A stretch of DNA of 64,000 bases from Cardiocondyla obscurior (taxonomy: Eukaryota > Arthropoda > Insecta > Hymenoptera > Formicidae), in contig NC_091880.1 of NCBI RefSeq assembly GCF_019399895.1, positions 4,030,001-4,094,000 on the forward strand. Direction: 5' to 3'. The position numbers and the translations under genes were made by a program. Of this stretch, positions 26,811 to 36,969 are shown in pieces (the stretch's first letter is position 1; each line of letters opens with the position of its first letter). The notes beneath the pieces were generated by a model. That model saw nothing but the letters and a program-made list of their open reading frames with translations, was not told where the DNA came from and did not search any database.

Positions 26811-27420
26811 AGGCACCTTCCGTGGGTCTGCCAGAAGAAGGATAATTCCCTGTAAGTGGATAATGTCTTGACGGTGCTCCTTGCCTACGCAGTCGGGATC
26901 GTCGTCTTGGCCGGTCGCCTCCCCTCTCGCGGTCCCTTGCCTCCTATTTCGATTCTCCTACCCCGTCTGTCGTTTCGCATGGGAGATCGTAGTCGATGTG
27001 GCTGGACGCTTTGTAGTTCAGTCTACCGACCTGTCTGTCCTACCTCCTCCCGCCAACTATTTCTAGCTCTATCCTGAATCTCTCTGAAGGAGCTTATTGT
27101 ACAACTCGCTTTCATAGTTCCACCCAGTGCTCCCGGACGCGCCTCCACTCGTGGAATTCGCGTTTTTCCCTCTCGGGGTACACCCTCCCCTTCCCCCCCC
27201 TCCTCCCCTCTTGTCCGCCCTGCTCCTCTTTGCGTCGGGCACTTCCCTTCCACCGCGAACTTTTATCGTGCGGAGATAAACCCGCGCTGCCGTTTGCGGC
27301 TCATCCTCCAATTATCCCTAATACAGAGAATACCGTGGAACGTTATTATTACTACCGTCTATTTGGAATTGTTGCTTTCCCTCTCGGCCTTGTGCACCGC
27401 GACACGTGGTGAACCGTGAG

Positions 27421-30076
27421 TGTCGAGCGTATCCAGAGAATTGCCAGGAATAGTCTTCAAAAGAAAGGGGTGTAATAACAGAAGCTGCACGGCGAAGTGA
27501 AGCACGATGCGCGATAAATTAAGCATAATGGTAGATGATTCCTCCAGTTCAACGATTACGTATGGAAGTCATAAAATGATATTAAAACTGTTCAACAATT
27601 GCCCGATATTTTTTTTTTATTTCTCATATCAGACGGTCACGAATATCTTTTGCACAATCGCGCCTTTTATTAATAGCGTCGAGAGAATCTTGGAATAGAC
27701 AGCGTCGATTAAATAAATGAAGTAAAAGCGTGTCTTAGAAATTACAGATAATTCGACTTCTCGTGCATTTTACTTTTAAATTCGAGACGGGACGAACGCA
27801 ACGAACGTCGATGAATCTGACGCGACGGGAGTTTAATCCGTTCGGTAATTGAGACTTAGGATTCTTTGTTCGCCACTGTCGCATCAGGGCGCATTCAAAA
27901 TGGCAGGGGGACTCAAGAGAGAACGAAAGAGAGAAAGCGAAAGAAGCGACTACCGCAAGGCCGTTGTAATTATTGTACTTCGCGGCGATTGTTCGAGTAC
28001 GTGCGAACTGTCGGTACGAATCTCAGCGGCACACCGAACGGTTGGAACGCGGCAATATTCCTCGTCGTTACATCTGCGCCGCACTTTAACTGCCGCGTGG
28101 CCGCGCGAAAGACCGGGGCGAGTGCAAGACGGTCAAACGATACACCGCCCTGAAATCTACATTCAGTCTTCTGAATTTTATAGGCCGCCGACGAAGAACG
28201 GCGATATCCTCATGCCGCGCGGCCATCGTCGTTTTTATGATGGGCATTCCCGTGACGGCTAAATGCAGCGCGATGCACCGCGGCCGGATCATCCGCCGAA
28301 CAGCTTTTTGCCCATCGATCGCGATGACTTTTACGATAGTCAAGTCGCGGGCCGGCCCTCTCGCGATCATAAAGCCTCCGACAGCACTTGAGTTTCGGGA
28401 CGGCAGTGCGCTGCGGCGGGGTAACGCAACGCAACGAAACGCAGCGCGAGCTTAACGCACGAATCTCAAAGGCACCACCTCTTCTACGCCCGTAAATGCC
28501 GTCATGGAGCGTACGCACGCGAGCGGTTACGCGAGAATTTGTATTCGTTATGCGCCGTCAGTTTAAGAACGATTTACATTCTCAGCCGATACCACGCTTT
28601 TTTTGGGACCGCTCAACGGTGAGATTCGCTATTTCGGATTATTCGCGGAGCGCTTCAAAAGAATTTTAGATCCCCGAGCCGAGCTTGTATTCAGGTCATC
28701 TAAACGTTCGAATTAAAGATCGCTCTAGTGCGTTGACAAACAATTTATGTTCCTCGTCGTGTATTTGCACGTTTTGGGATTGACCAATTTTAGCGAACGA
28801 AGAATGATATTTCGCGGCTACGGTATGACGCGCACGTTCGAGCGAAGATCGTGTACAAGTGCGCATACCGTTGAAAAGCATAGCTGGCAAGACAGTGAGA
28901 ATAATTTATGGCGTGGGAAGACATTTGCATTCCGCGAGAGATGCTTCGGCATCGCAGAAGACGGCTAAGAAACGAACTAGTAAAGAACGGAAAAGAAAGC
29001 AGAAATATCGAAAGCCTTTCCCCTCCGCGTGCAATCTGGTGGAAACGACTTTACGACGGGAGACGGCCGCTGGCCACCTTCTCGCCGAGCGCGGCTCGAA
29101 AACGATCGAAAAATAGTATGCGACGTGAACCAAGGAAAAGAGAGCGACGCGCGTCGGTGAGAACGGCCTCACGAGCGGCGCATCACGAAGAGTTCCCATG
29201 GATGCCAGACTCGCCAAGTCGAAAAAAAATCCATAACGTCGGCCACTAGTAGGCAAAGCACAATTCCCATTGGCTCTCTTCCCGAGGCCCGGTCGAGGCT
29301 CGCGCGAACAACAACTCCGGCTAGAACACCCGACGACCGTAGACCACGTTTTCGAGGCGTATTTCGCGCTTCTCCGAGTGTCGGCTCGCGCCCGAGCGAT
29401 GAGCAACGAGCGAGCGGGCCGAACGGTCAGCGATCAGCGGAGGCCTCGAGACGGGCACACTTTTGTTACGAGGATCATATAATATTCCAGTCAGCCCCGC
29501 GGTTGAACAACGGGCATCTACGCTCACGAGCTGAATGACAATTCGGAGAGGGGGAGGGGGAGGGGAGGACCCACGAGAGACGCTGGGTAATTGCCAGCTT
29601 CGCCGATCATTATTACGTATGTCGTTGGATATGCCGCGCCGTTGACGCGCGGGAGGGCACATAGATAAACGAGGCCCCGCGATCCGCGAACTAACGGCGG
29701 TTCGAACGCCTCGTGATTTACGCCGGTCACCTCGCGGGAATATATGTATATTCGATAGCGATCTAAATTCAACGTTACGCCGCCGTCACCTCGGCGAGTT
29801 TTCATCAAATTCTAAATGATTTCACGGAATAAATAGTTGAGACACTATCAGCGTGACATTTATGCGCGAGTCGATCTCTTAGATACCACGTTAAATTAAT
29901 TGGTAATTTTCACGTTACGTAATTCCGATTCGGGCATGTTATGAATTTATGAGAGACGTGATGCGGCTATAATTAATAGATAATAACGTAATAGAAAATT
30001 ATTGTCGCGCCCGTTAAAGCGTATGTGAAAGCGCAGCCGTACGATTTAAGCGAGCACGCTCCTAATAAATGTTGCC
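27421..30076. other. Non-coding DNA, CpG-rich in part
   Basis: CpG-rich sequence around 27880-28560 and 28900-29500 is separated by more neutral DNA. A purine-rich G tract (G5-A-G5-A-G4) lies at 29550-29565. Many short overlapping frames are present, but none has exon borders. Confidence 0.5.
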
Positions 30077-30142
30077 AATTATGCATAGAAGAGATATGCA
30101 CGGTAATCTGATTGTATTTGATTTAGCGTGGGTTAATTAAAA
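30077..30142 (+). other. Diverged member (copy C) of a three-copy non-coding element
   Basis: This segment shares, in the same order and similar spacing, four words with the copies at 35.43 and 36.49 kb: ATTATGCATA, AGAGAT..GCAC, ATCTGATTG and TAATTAAA. The order of matches makes common origin more likely than chance. The words include a POU/octamer-like ATGCATA and a homeodomain-type TAATTA. Reading frames are closed, so it is non-coding. A function as a cis-regulatory element is inferred. Confidence 0.5.
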
Positions 30143-31755
30143 CGGTGTGCCCTGATCGATGTGCCGATTATTGTGATACTCGACATTGGTAACCGGATGC
30201 ATAACGGCATTTCTCGATAAGGAAAGCCTAAATCAAGATCGACCGTAGTAATTAATTACCGGCGGCTATAATGTCTCTTCTACATATTGATTGGAAATAT
30301 TTATAATCAGAGCAAAAGAAAAAAAAAATATATATTTTTTTTTTATTAACTTAAGAAATTCATCATGCAACTTCTTTTTTTTTTTAATTAATCGACTGTT
30401 AAATTATATATAGGTATTGATATTAAATTTTGTTAGAAATGTTTGAAATCATTAACTGCGAGATGTTACAGTAAATCAAATGTGACGACAGCATAAAAAG
30501 CGATTGACATTAATCGTAAGATGGAAAACGGAACAGAGCAATATACATCTATGTGGATCAGGATGCAATAAATTATTGCAAATAATAATGTCGTCGCGGG
30601 CTCCGGAGGGTGCTCGTTAAACAGAAGGCAACACAATCGCGTTGCTAATGACTGCCGGTGCAGTGGAGTTGTTTCTTACTACAAGAGCGTGGCGAGCATA
30701 GATACTTCGTCACGCGTAGAGGATGGTAAGTCCTAGCGAATCATTAGTAAGGTATCCCCTTGAAAGATAGTTGGTTTCCTTTTGCCACGAGGCAGATCTC
30801 GATCTGTACGTTTATTGTTTACTCGCGTAAGAGAGGCATTTAACTTTCGGGCCAAAAAAAAAAAAAAAAAAAAAAAAATGTTTCGTCTAAACAGAACTGT
30901 TAAACAGAACGTAACTTCTCGTCGCCCATTATGATAAATATTAAATGCATACTACTTTTTATTAACACGATTTTGAACGGAACAATATATCGTCGCGAGG
31001 ATATTTTTATCAGACTGATACGCGCGGCGAAAGAGAAAAATAACCCGGAAAAAAAAACGATGCGTCCATAATTTAAAAGAATTGTCATAAAGTCGTTCGG
31101 CGAGAGACTGTCCTAATGAGTATTGATAAAGTCATCTAATTACAGCTGCAGCGAATATACCTGAGTGAAAGGCTCGTAGGCGTGGCAGGAAGCATACAAT
31201 GGATGAGAAACCCGATAGTATACATAAAATATATATGCGATCACAAAAACCCGCGGCTAAGAAAGTTGCGATATCGCGAAAGGTTAATTACTACGCACAG
31301 TATTATACGCACGACTAGTAATGCATTTCGATGAGAGGCAATGATATTTCCTACAAGCGCGTAGCAATCATTTTCCTCGCTCGTTACGCTGGCTACCTCA
31401 ATTTTTTTTTTTCATTTTTTTTCCCTACAGAGGTACACTTTGCTAATCGAGATAGTTATCGAGACAAAAGTATGGCATTTAGTAAGTAATTACTAATCCT
31501 TCGTCCACTGAACGACGCTTAATGTATCGACGCGTTTAAATAAAAATTGCGCAATTATAAAACAAGTTTCTTCCGTATAAAGATATATCTTATGGATCTC
31601 TGGAGTATAAATTAAAAATAAAATTAAATTAAATAACTTGCCGATAATAGAGAGAAAGAGAAAGAGCGAGTACGTATTATAAGAGAGAGGTTTCGAATCT
31701 CTATTTCAAGAACGGTAACAGGACTTCGTGGAACACAAGCGTTGGTAAGGACTTG
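30143..31755. other. Non-coding DNA, AT-rich
   Basis: AT-rich sequence with several A/T runs (near 30310, 30375 and 31400) and a 25-base poly(A) at 30854. A short GC-richer patch at 30590-30730 ends in a strong donor-like ATG|GTAAGTCC (GT at 30726). An open frame of roughly 50 codons precedes it, but I see no convincing acceptor, so it is not called as an exon. Confidence 0.5.
30854..30878 (+). repeat. Poly(A) tract, 25 bases
   Basis: An uninterrupted run of 25 A residues. No retroelement body or target-site duplication is seen next to it. Confidence 0.95.
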
Positions 31756-31836
31756 TCGTGCAAGCATTACAGATCTGATGGCACTAATGACGGGCCCCGT
31801 GTGTCCACGTGTTGTGACACTAAGTGACCACGAAAG
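31756..31836 (+). other. Duplicated non-coding element, pair 31.8/32.5 kb, first copy
   Basis: About 81 bases align with 32510-32594. Shared words include TCGTGCA, CTAATGACG and TGTGTCC, with roughly 70% identity by eye and few gaps. The spacing between copies is about 754 bases. No frame is shared between the copies, which argues against coding. It is probably an old local duplication retained by constraint; a regulatory role is inferred. Confidence 0.55.
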
Positions 31837-32509
31837 GGGGAGGAGGGGAGAGGGTACCACGAAGAAGTGACGATGATCAGTTTGTTAGGTTCCCTTGTCG
31901 GTTTGATAAATCGACGGTAACAAGTCGGGTCAGAGGGAAGAGGCCGGAAGTGTTCATTATTTTTACAACATATCTGCCGGCTTAAGAATAATTTGCCGTG
32001 GTTAATCGGAATAAAGCGCCAGTCACGCTACGCCGTTGCGTTCTATGAACTATAAGGCACCGTTGACGGTCCGAGGATGACTTCACGCTTGGCACAGGTT
32101 GGCGGTGCAGGCGTTAGGAATGTGATGACACTCGCAATGAAGCCCTATCTCCAATATGAAAATGAACCGAGCATGAGAAAATAAAAGAAACGCGGCAGCC
32201 CCTGGGAAGGTGTCTTAAAATTCTTTCGCGTTTGAATACTTTCATGATGACATCACTGATTTGTGTTTCTGTTGCTATCGTTAATAATACTCTCGTGTTC
32301 GATCGTTAAAGCCTGCGTGGAATAAATGGCGATAAATGCGACTAAAAATGATTTATTGCGCTTAGCCGTCGCGTCTGTATTATGAAAAGTACTCTATTTG
32401 TAATATTCTATTTAATATCTGCGTAATTCTTTAAAACAAGAGAAAGTTTCGAAAAATTAATTTTCTTTCGATCGAATCCTGCGGCTCGGCCCGGCGCGCT
32501 AAGGATTAC

Positions 32510-32594
32510 TCGTGCAGACATCAGGGATCCGATGACGCTAATGACGAGGCTATGTGTCCGCATATTGACGCTAACTGGACTGACTACGAGGAAG
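32510..32594 (+). other. Duplicated non-coding element, pair 31.8/32.5 kb, second copy
   Basis: This is the partner of 31756-31836 in the same orientation. The longest shared block is CTAATGACG followed after a short gap by TGTGTCC. The sequence between the two copies (31837-32509) shows no similarity to either copy and no gene. Confidence 0.55.
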
Positions 32595-35430
32595 ACTCGA
32601 TGGTACTAAAGATGCGGGGGACGCGGCGGGGTGGGCGAGAAGATGAGAGAGGCAGAAGTGGCGATGTCTGAGCAGAAAGTATCGTGCAGAAACGGCGTGC
32701 ACGAGGTAACAAACGTCTCCTCGAGGCCTCGCGAGGCGAGGAGAGGAGGTCGCGGCGAGGTGAGGAGGCCGTTTTCGAGCCGCGGAGATGATTTACCTTA
32801 CAACTAACAATATCCCTCCTTAAGGCCCTGGCGGATTTATTGGTTCTCTCTCTTTCCACCGGTGGATGTCCGGCGGGGGATAGGGCAGTGCCTCGCGAAG
32901 TATCCGGAGAGAAAGAGAAAGACCGAGACGGAGGGGAGACGAGAAGAAGGCCCCGGGCTCGAACCCGGCACCTCATTACCCGATAATTTACTACGCGAGT
33001 AATTAACTGGGCACACAAACGGTGCCACGTTATGTATACCCGGTGCGCGTATACACCGCCGACGACTCTTCCTTCCCAAGTACTTCTCGGATGCGTACGC
33101 TCGTATATTACCGCGCCGCGTCCTCCTGCCGATCTATTTATCCATTCGTTTTGGCGTGACGAGCCCTCGCGCTCCTCGGCCGACCCGGATGCGCGCGATA
33201 AACGGTTCGATAATGGCGGTCCCGAGAGCCCGGCGAGAAAAAGTATTTACGACGTCTGCGTATTACATTTTATTTCCCTCGTTGGTATTTTAGTACCACG
33301 ATAATGGCGCGATAATTATGGTTTCTTATAGGTGTATTATAGCTAAGATAATAATAACGATATGCGCGCTAATGTATCACGGAGGAGAGTGTAAAATTTT
33401 CGAGTGCCCGCAGTCTCTGAAGAGCTACTTTCTACGCCGGTAATCTACGGTCAAATTGTCGCGGTACGTCTCTCCGTGTAAATAAATGTGGATTACATCT
33501 GTAAGCAGATCACAGCTGGTGAGAAGAGAGACGTCATTAAATCCTACGGTCAGCGGTGTAAAGACTCGCTTCCAAGTATCTGGTGTCGGCAAAAACAAAG
33601 GTCTCGCGAAAGACAGACGAGAACCGAAGAACCATTTATAGGCGTTGCCGAGGTGGCTATCGCTTGTTATTCGGCACGTTCCTGGATTTTTCATTTGATA
33701 CGCATTTTACGATTTTTCGCGTGTGACTGTCACCGCCTCGGCGTCTCTCTATAGTCATCAGATCGAGGCTACCTGCATGCTAATCACGCCGCCGACCAGA
33801 CAGAACTATGTGCAAGGAATAGATTTCAGTATTAGGGCTACAAATTCGACTACTCGATTTTTTTTTTCTCCCCGACAGACACAGAAGCCGGATCTCTTAA
33901 ATGAAATATAGCCGTAAATTTTCGGGCAAATTTTTTGTACATGCGAAACACACAAAAAAAAAAATTTTTTAATTCACTAATTCCCGCATAATCAATCAAT
34001 TATGCTCGATGTCGTGTGACATCACGTAACGCGATATCGTGCTATCGAAAAACGAGAAAAAAAAAAAGACTAAACTCAGTTCGTTACACGGGTAAATTAT
34101 TTCTGCGCGACCGAGAGATAAATCCTTTGTAGACGGTAATAATTTAAAAAAGCTGCGAAATTAATTTAGCATCCGTGGGTGCCGCTGCCAAAACGGTGAT
34201 AAATTCTCCACACCGATACGCCTGCGCGAATGTAAATTACCCTGGGCGCGTTTACCTTTCGCGACCGAAGGAGGTACAGTCTAAACGCGATTGCGGGCAT
34301 TAAAAACACAACGCCGGGTCTGCTGATGAATAGCCCGCGAAAAGTGGACGTCCGAGATTGCGCGGGAAATTTTAGAAATCAGTGAGCACCACTGCCTATT
34401 GTCACGCGTTGGCGGTGTCGAGCACTGACGCCCGGCCAGAAGGATAAGAACGATGTGCGTCTTGCGTACCGCACGATTCTGCGGAGGAGTCGTTCGATAC
34501 GACTCGAGAGGAAGGTACTAAAATAATAAGGGAAAAAGGAGGGTCCGTCCGGGCTGGGAGAGGCGCGAAGGAACGAAGGCTTAAGCCCGAAGAAAAGGCG
34601 GCGGAGCTGATTAGAATGAGAATAGACGCGGACGTGAACGCGCAAACGGATCTCCCGGGATTGGAGGGAGAAGTATCGCCGGTAGGGCGCGAGGAGATGA
34701 GAGACCGAAACAGGCAAACTAAATAATAAAGCCCACACTTGGCCCACTACCTCCCCGGGACCCCAAACGGACCACCCGGTGCAAGGGAACGAAGAGTCGC
34801 TCGTCGAGAGCGAACGCCTGGCCCCGGGTGGGCAGAGGTGAGCATTTGAAATGGTAATTACGAGAGCCGAAACCGCCGATCTCCGATAAAATCGTTTCCA
34901 GCGGTCATTCGGAATAATGAATTTTCACCGTGGTAGACCGTTTCCTCGCTAATAACGCGCGGCCGGCCCGTTTGCGGATTTTTTTTCGCCGGACGTAATC
35001 GGAGCGGTTCGACTTTAACGGCGAACGCGCGAACTCGATCGGCAGGTGCACAGGCTGCTTTTAAAAGGATTGTTAATATCGAGCCTAAACGTTCTATCCC
35101 GAGGTTGGCGAGCAATTAATAATTAATATTATCTTAAAGAAGCACGGGCGCGCGAGTCTCTCGACACGAATCGCGATAAGTGTAATGAGAGCGTCCGAAA
35201 AGATAAAAAAAAAAAAGAAAAAAAAGAATCTTGCGCAATTTTGAGAGATGACTCGATGCGATCGTTAATTATAATAATCGGCGTTAAAACCGCGCGTCGT
35301 TAAGCATACTTTCAACGTACCCTCGTTTGAAGGATGCGATTATCTCGAAGCACAATACCAGAATTTAATTACTCTTTCGCTCGCGTTGTTCATCTCGAGA
35401 CTTGCGAACAGGCCACTCTCGCGCGTCCGT
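32595..35430. other. Non-coding DNA, CpG-rich patches
   Basis: GC-rich sequence at about 32590-33250 and 34200-35060 with AT-rich spacers between. A 12-base palindrome (GCCTCGCGAGGC) lies at 32726-32737. A tRNA-like set of hairpins lies near 32953-33002 on the minus strand. A good donor-like GAG|GTGAGC lies near 34835 with no partner. No gene is recognised. Confidence 0.5.
32953..33002 (-). other. tRNA-like remnant without acceptor stem
   Basis: Read on the minus strand there are three consecutive hairpins in tRNA order: a 5-bp stem at 33002-32988, a 4-bp stem at 32987-32975, and a 5-bp stem at 32968-32953 whose loop region carries GGGTTCGAGCCC, a good match to the tRNA T-arm/B-box. No 7-bp acceptor stem can be formed, the anticodon-like loop is 5 rather than 7 bases, and the T-loop is 6. 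It is therefore not a functional tRNA. A decayed tRNA or a tRNA-derived SINE head is possible. Confidence 0.25.
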
Positions 35431-35533
35431 GCATTATGCATACGAGAACCGGAGAGATGCACTTATGAAGGATCTGATTGAGTTCTGAGTAAATGGCATC
35501 TGGTTAGCCGAGCTGCTAATTAAACAGCCGCGA
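35431..35533 (+). other. Three-copy non-coding element, copy A
   Basis: It aligns with copy B (36493-36598) over about 104 bases at high identity, roughly 85% by eye. This includes CATTATGCATACGAG and a 20-base block ending in GTTCTGAGTA. It contains a palindromic TATGCATA word and ends in a homeodomain-type TAATTA. The frame starting ATGAAGGATCTGATTGAG stops at once, and copy B has a one-base insertion there, so the element is not coding. A TATA-like TATATATAG lies 23 bases downstream at 35556-35564, which might mark a start site for a local transcript. Enhancer or other regulatory function is inferred. Confidence 0.65.
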
Positions 35534-35956
35534 GCACCATCGTTCGTCTTCTCGGTATATATAGCTGCGTGAAAACAACGCAACGGTACTCCTTAGATAT
35601 ATTCACTGCGCAATATATTTAGACCTGACTCCGTAAATTGCATTTTCTGCATGTTGATCGTGCAATTCTAATTTTTAAAATATTAATAATAATTAAAGGA
35701 CTAAAAAAATGTACAATATATCTAATTCGAATTAAAACTAGAAGAAACCATGCACGAGCAACATGCGTTCTATTTTTTAAGAGACCCGATATAACAAACT
35801 ACGAAAATAAAAAAATGTTGCGACTCACCAATCTGCTGACAGCGGAGTTGATGAGTTTTGCCGGTGACTGTAACATAAAATGAAATACATTAATGTAGAC
35901 ATTGTCAGTATATTAGTTAATAAAATTAATAAAAAAAGTAATTTTTTAATAAAGAT

Positions 35957-35962
35957 TTTATT
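35957..35962 (-). terminator. Polyadenylation signal AATAAA for the candidate exon
   Basis: A canonical AATAAA on the minus strand, about 20 bases past the TAA of the candidate exon at 35982-36106. AT-rich sequence makes chance occurrence common, so its value depends on the exon. Confidence 0.3.
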
Positions 35963-35981
35963 TAAAAAAATTCATGCTTAC

Positions 35982-36106
35982 TTATAAGTTGCTCCGCTGG
36001 TGCCTGATGCCTTTCCTAGGCCCTCCTCCTCCTCTCAGTCCTGGCCACTTCAACGAGAATGTCAGTCTGGTGCTCCTTCGATGAAATTCTTCCTCTGGAT
36101 TTTCAT
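35982..36106 (-). CDS. Candidate terminal (or alternative) coding exon, unknown protein
   Basis: On the minus strand a branchpoint-like TGCTAAT lies about 26 bases before a strong acceptor, a run of T with TTTCAG, whose AG is at 36108-36107. The exon is open in one phase: two bases finishing a codon, then 40 codons, starting ENPEEEFHRRSTRLTF and ending GPRKGIRHQRSNL, then TAA at 35984-35982. An AATAAA polyadenylation signal follows about 20 bases later (35962-35957). The TAA is directly followed by GTAAGC, a usable donor, so the exon could end the transcript or be spliced on. It is poorer in CpG than its surroundings, as hymenopteran exons often are. The split first codon means an upstream exon is needed, and none is identified. 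The plus strand is also open here, and an exonised dispersed repeat is a real alternative. Confidence 0.35.
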
Positions 36107-36492
36107 CTGAAACAAAAAAAAATTATATTTTATTAGCAAAAATCTAATCTCCAATTTTTTATATATAGAATTATATGTAGAATACACTTAAATTGTGTAA
36201 AATCAGCAATAACAATTTTAATAATTTTTTTTTCTTATTATATGTAATAAAAATAAAAATTAAAAATGCCGCAATATTTGTTAAGTATCTGTAAATAAAA
36301 CTCGCAAAGCCATTCGTTTTAATTTCATTCTCAAAGTATCTTAAAATCGTAGCTACTGATGTACCTAACATACCACGAGGACAATTTTTAATTACTTTTA
36401 CGAGCTTTTGTCACTCTGTTCCCTTCCCTCGGGACTCCGTCAGTTCGATACAAGGGACATCGGCCGCGCGCGTGGAACAGCCGCACGGCGGT
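36107..36492. other. AT-rich spacer, putative intron on the minus strand
   Basis: AT-rich DNA carries the branchpoint-like word and polypyrimidine tract (in minus-strand sense) for the candidate exon. It ends in GC-rich sequence leading to copy B of the duplicated element. Confidence 0.4.
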
Positions 36493-36598
36493 ACATTATG
36501 CATACGAGGGCCAAGCCGAGGTGCGCTTATGAAGGGATCTGATTGAGTTCTGAGTATATGGCGTCTGGTTTGCCGAGCCGCTAATTAAACACCCGCGA
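36493..36598 (+). other. Three-copy non-coding element, copy B
   Basis: This copy has the same orientation as copy A, 1062 bases away. Point differences and a one-base insertion after TTATGAAGG show the copies are old and not under coding constraint. The conserved blocks are the TATGCATA-containing start, the GATCTGATTGAG-containing centre, and GCTAATTAAAC at the end. The candidate minus-strand exon lies between copies A and B. Confidence 0.65.
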
Positions 36599-36880
36599 AG
36601 AGGTGCCCCGACACACGGACGTACGAGTCGCACACCGGTTCTACGTTACCACCAGGGCCGTCGTCTCCCCATCTCTCTCTTTCTTTCATATCCATCTCTT
36701 TTCCTAACCGCGTCGATTCTCCTCTCGCCATCGTTCGTCCTCGCCGTTCTCGCTCGCTCGCTGATTGATATTTAAACCCGGAGTTTAACCCACCCGCGGT
36801 CCCTCGCCCGCCCGCCTTCCGTCTTACCTTCGTGTTCCCCGGGGTCGTTAGCGAGCCGCTCCTACTCCCGACATCGGCCG

Positions 36881-36969
36881 TTGCTGGTACCGGCGATGCT
36901 GGTGCATACCGTGTCGTTGCTGCGGTGATTTCTGCACACCTGGCGAGGAGGTCCGCCTGGTACCAGCAA
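36881..36969. repeat. Inverted repeat able to form an 89-base hairpin
   Basis: TTGCTGGTACC followed by GGCG (36881-36895) pairs with CGCC, a one-base bulge, then GGTACCAGCAA (36954-36969), giving about 15 pairs. A shorter inner pairing (GGTGCA with TGCACACC) is possible. The size is in the range of insect microRNA precursors. I recognise no known mature microRNA in it, and the long inner loop is atypical. Confidence 0.6.

Larger units (their letters stand above)
26290..27420. other. Purine-to-pyrimidine switch block with central (GC)n
   Basis: GA-rich sequence at about 26718-26790 gives way to CT-rich sequence at about 26920-27240. A pure (GC)7 tract (26797-26810) sits at the changeover, and a donor-like CCT|GTAAGT lies just after it near 26850. 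The C-rich part near 27184-27209 has several C3+ tracts, so the minus strand could form a G-quadruplex. No gene is recognised. Confidence 0.35.
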
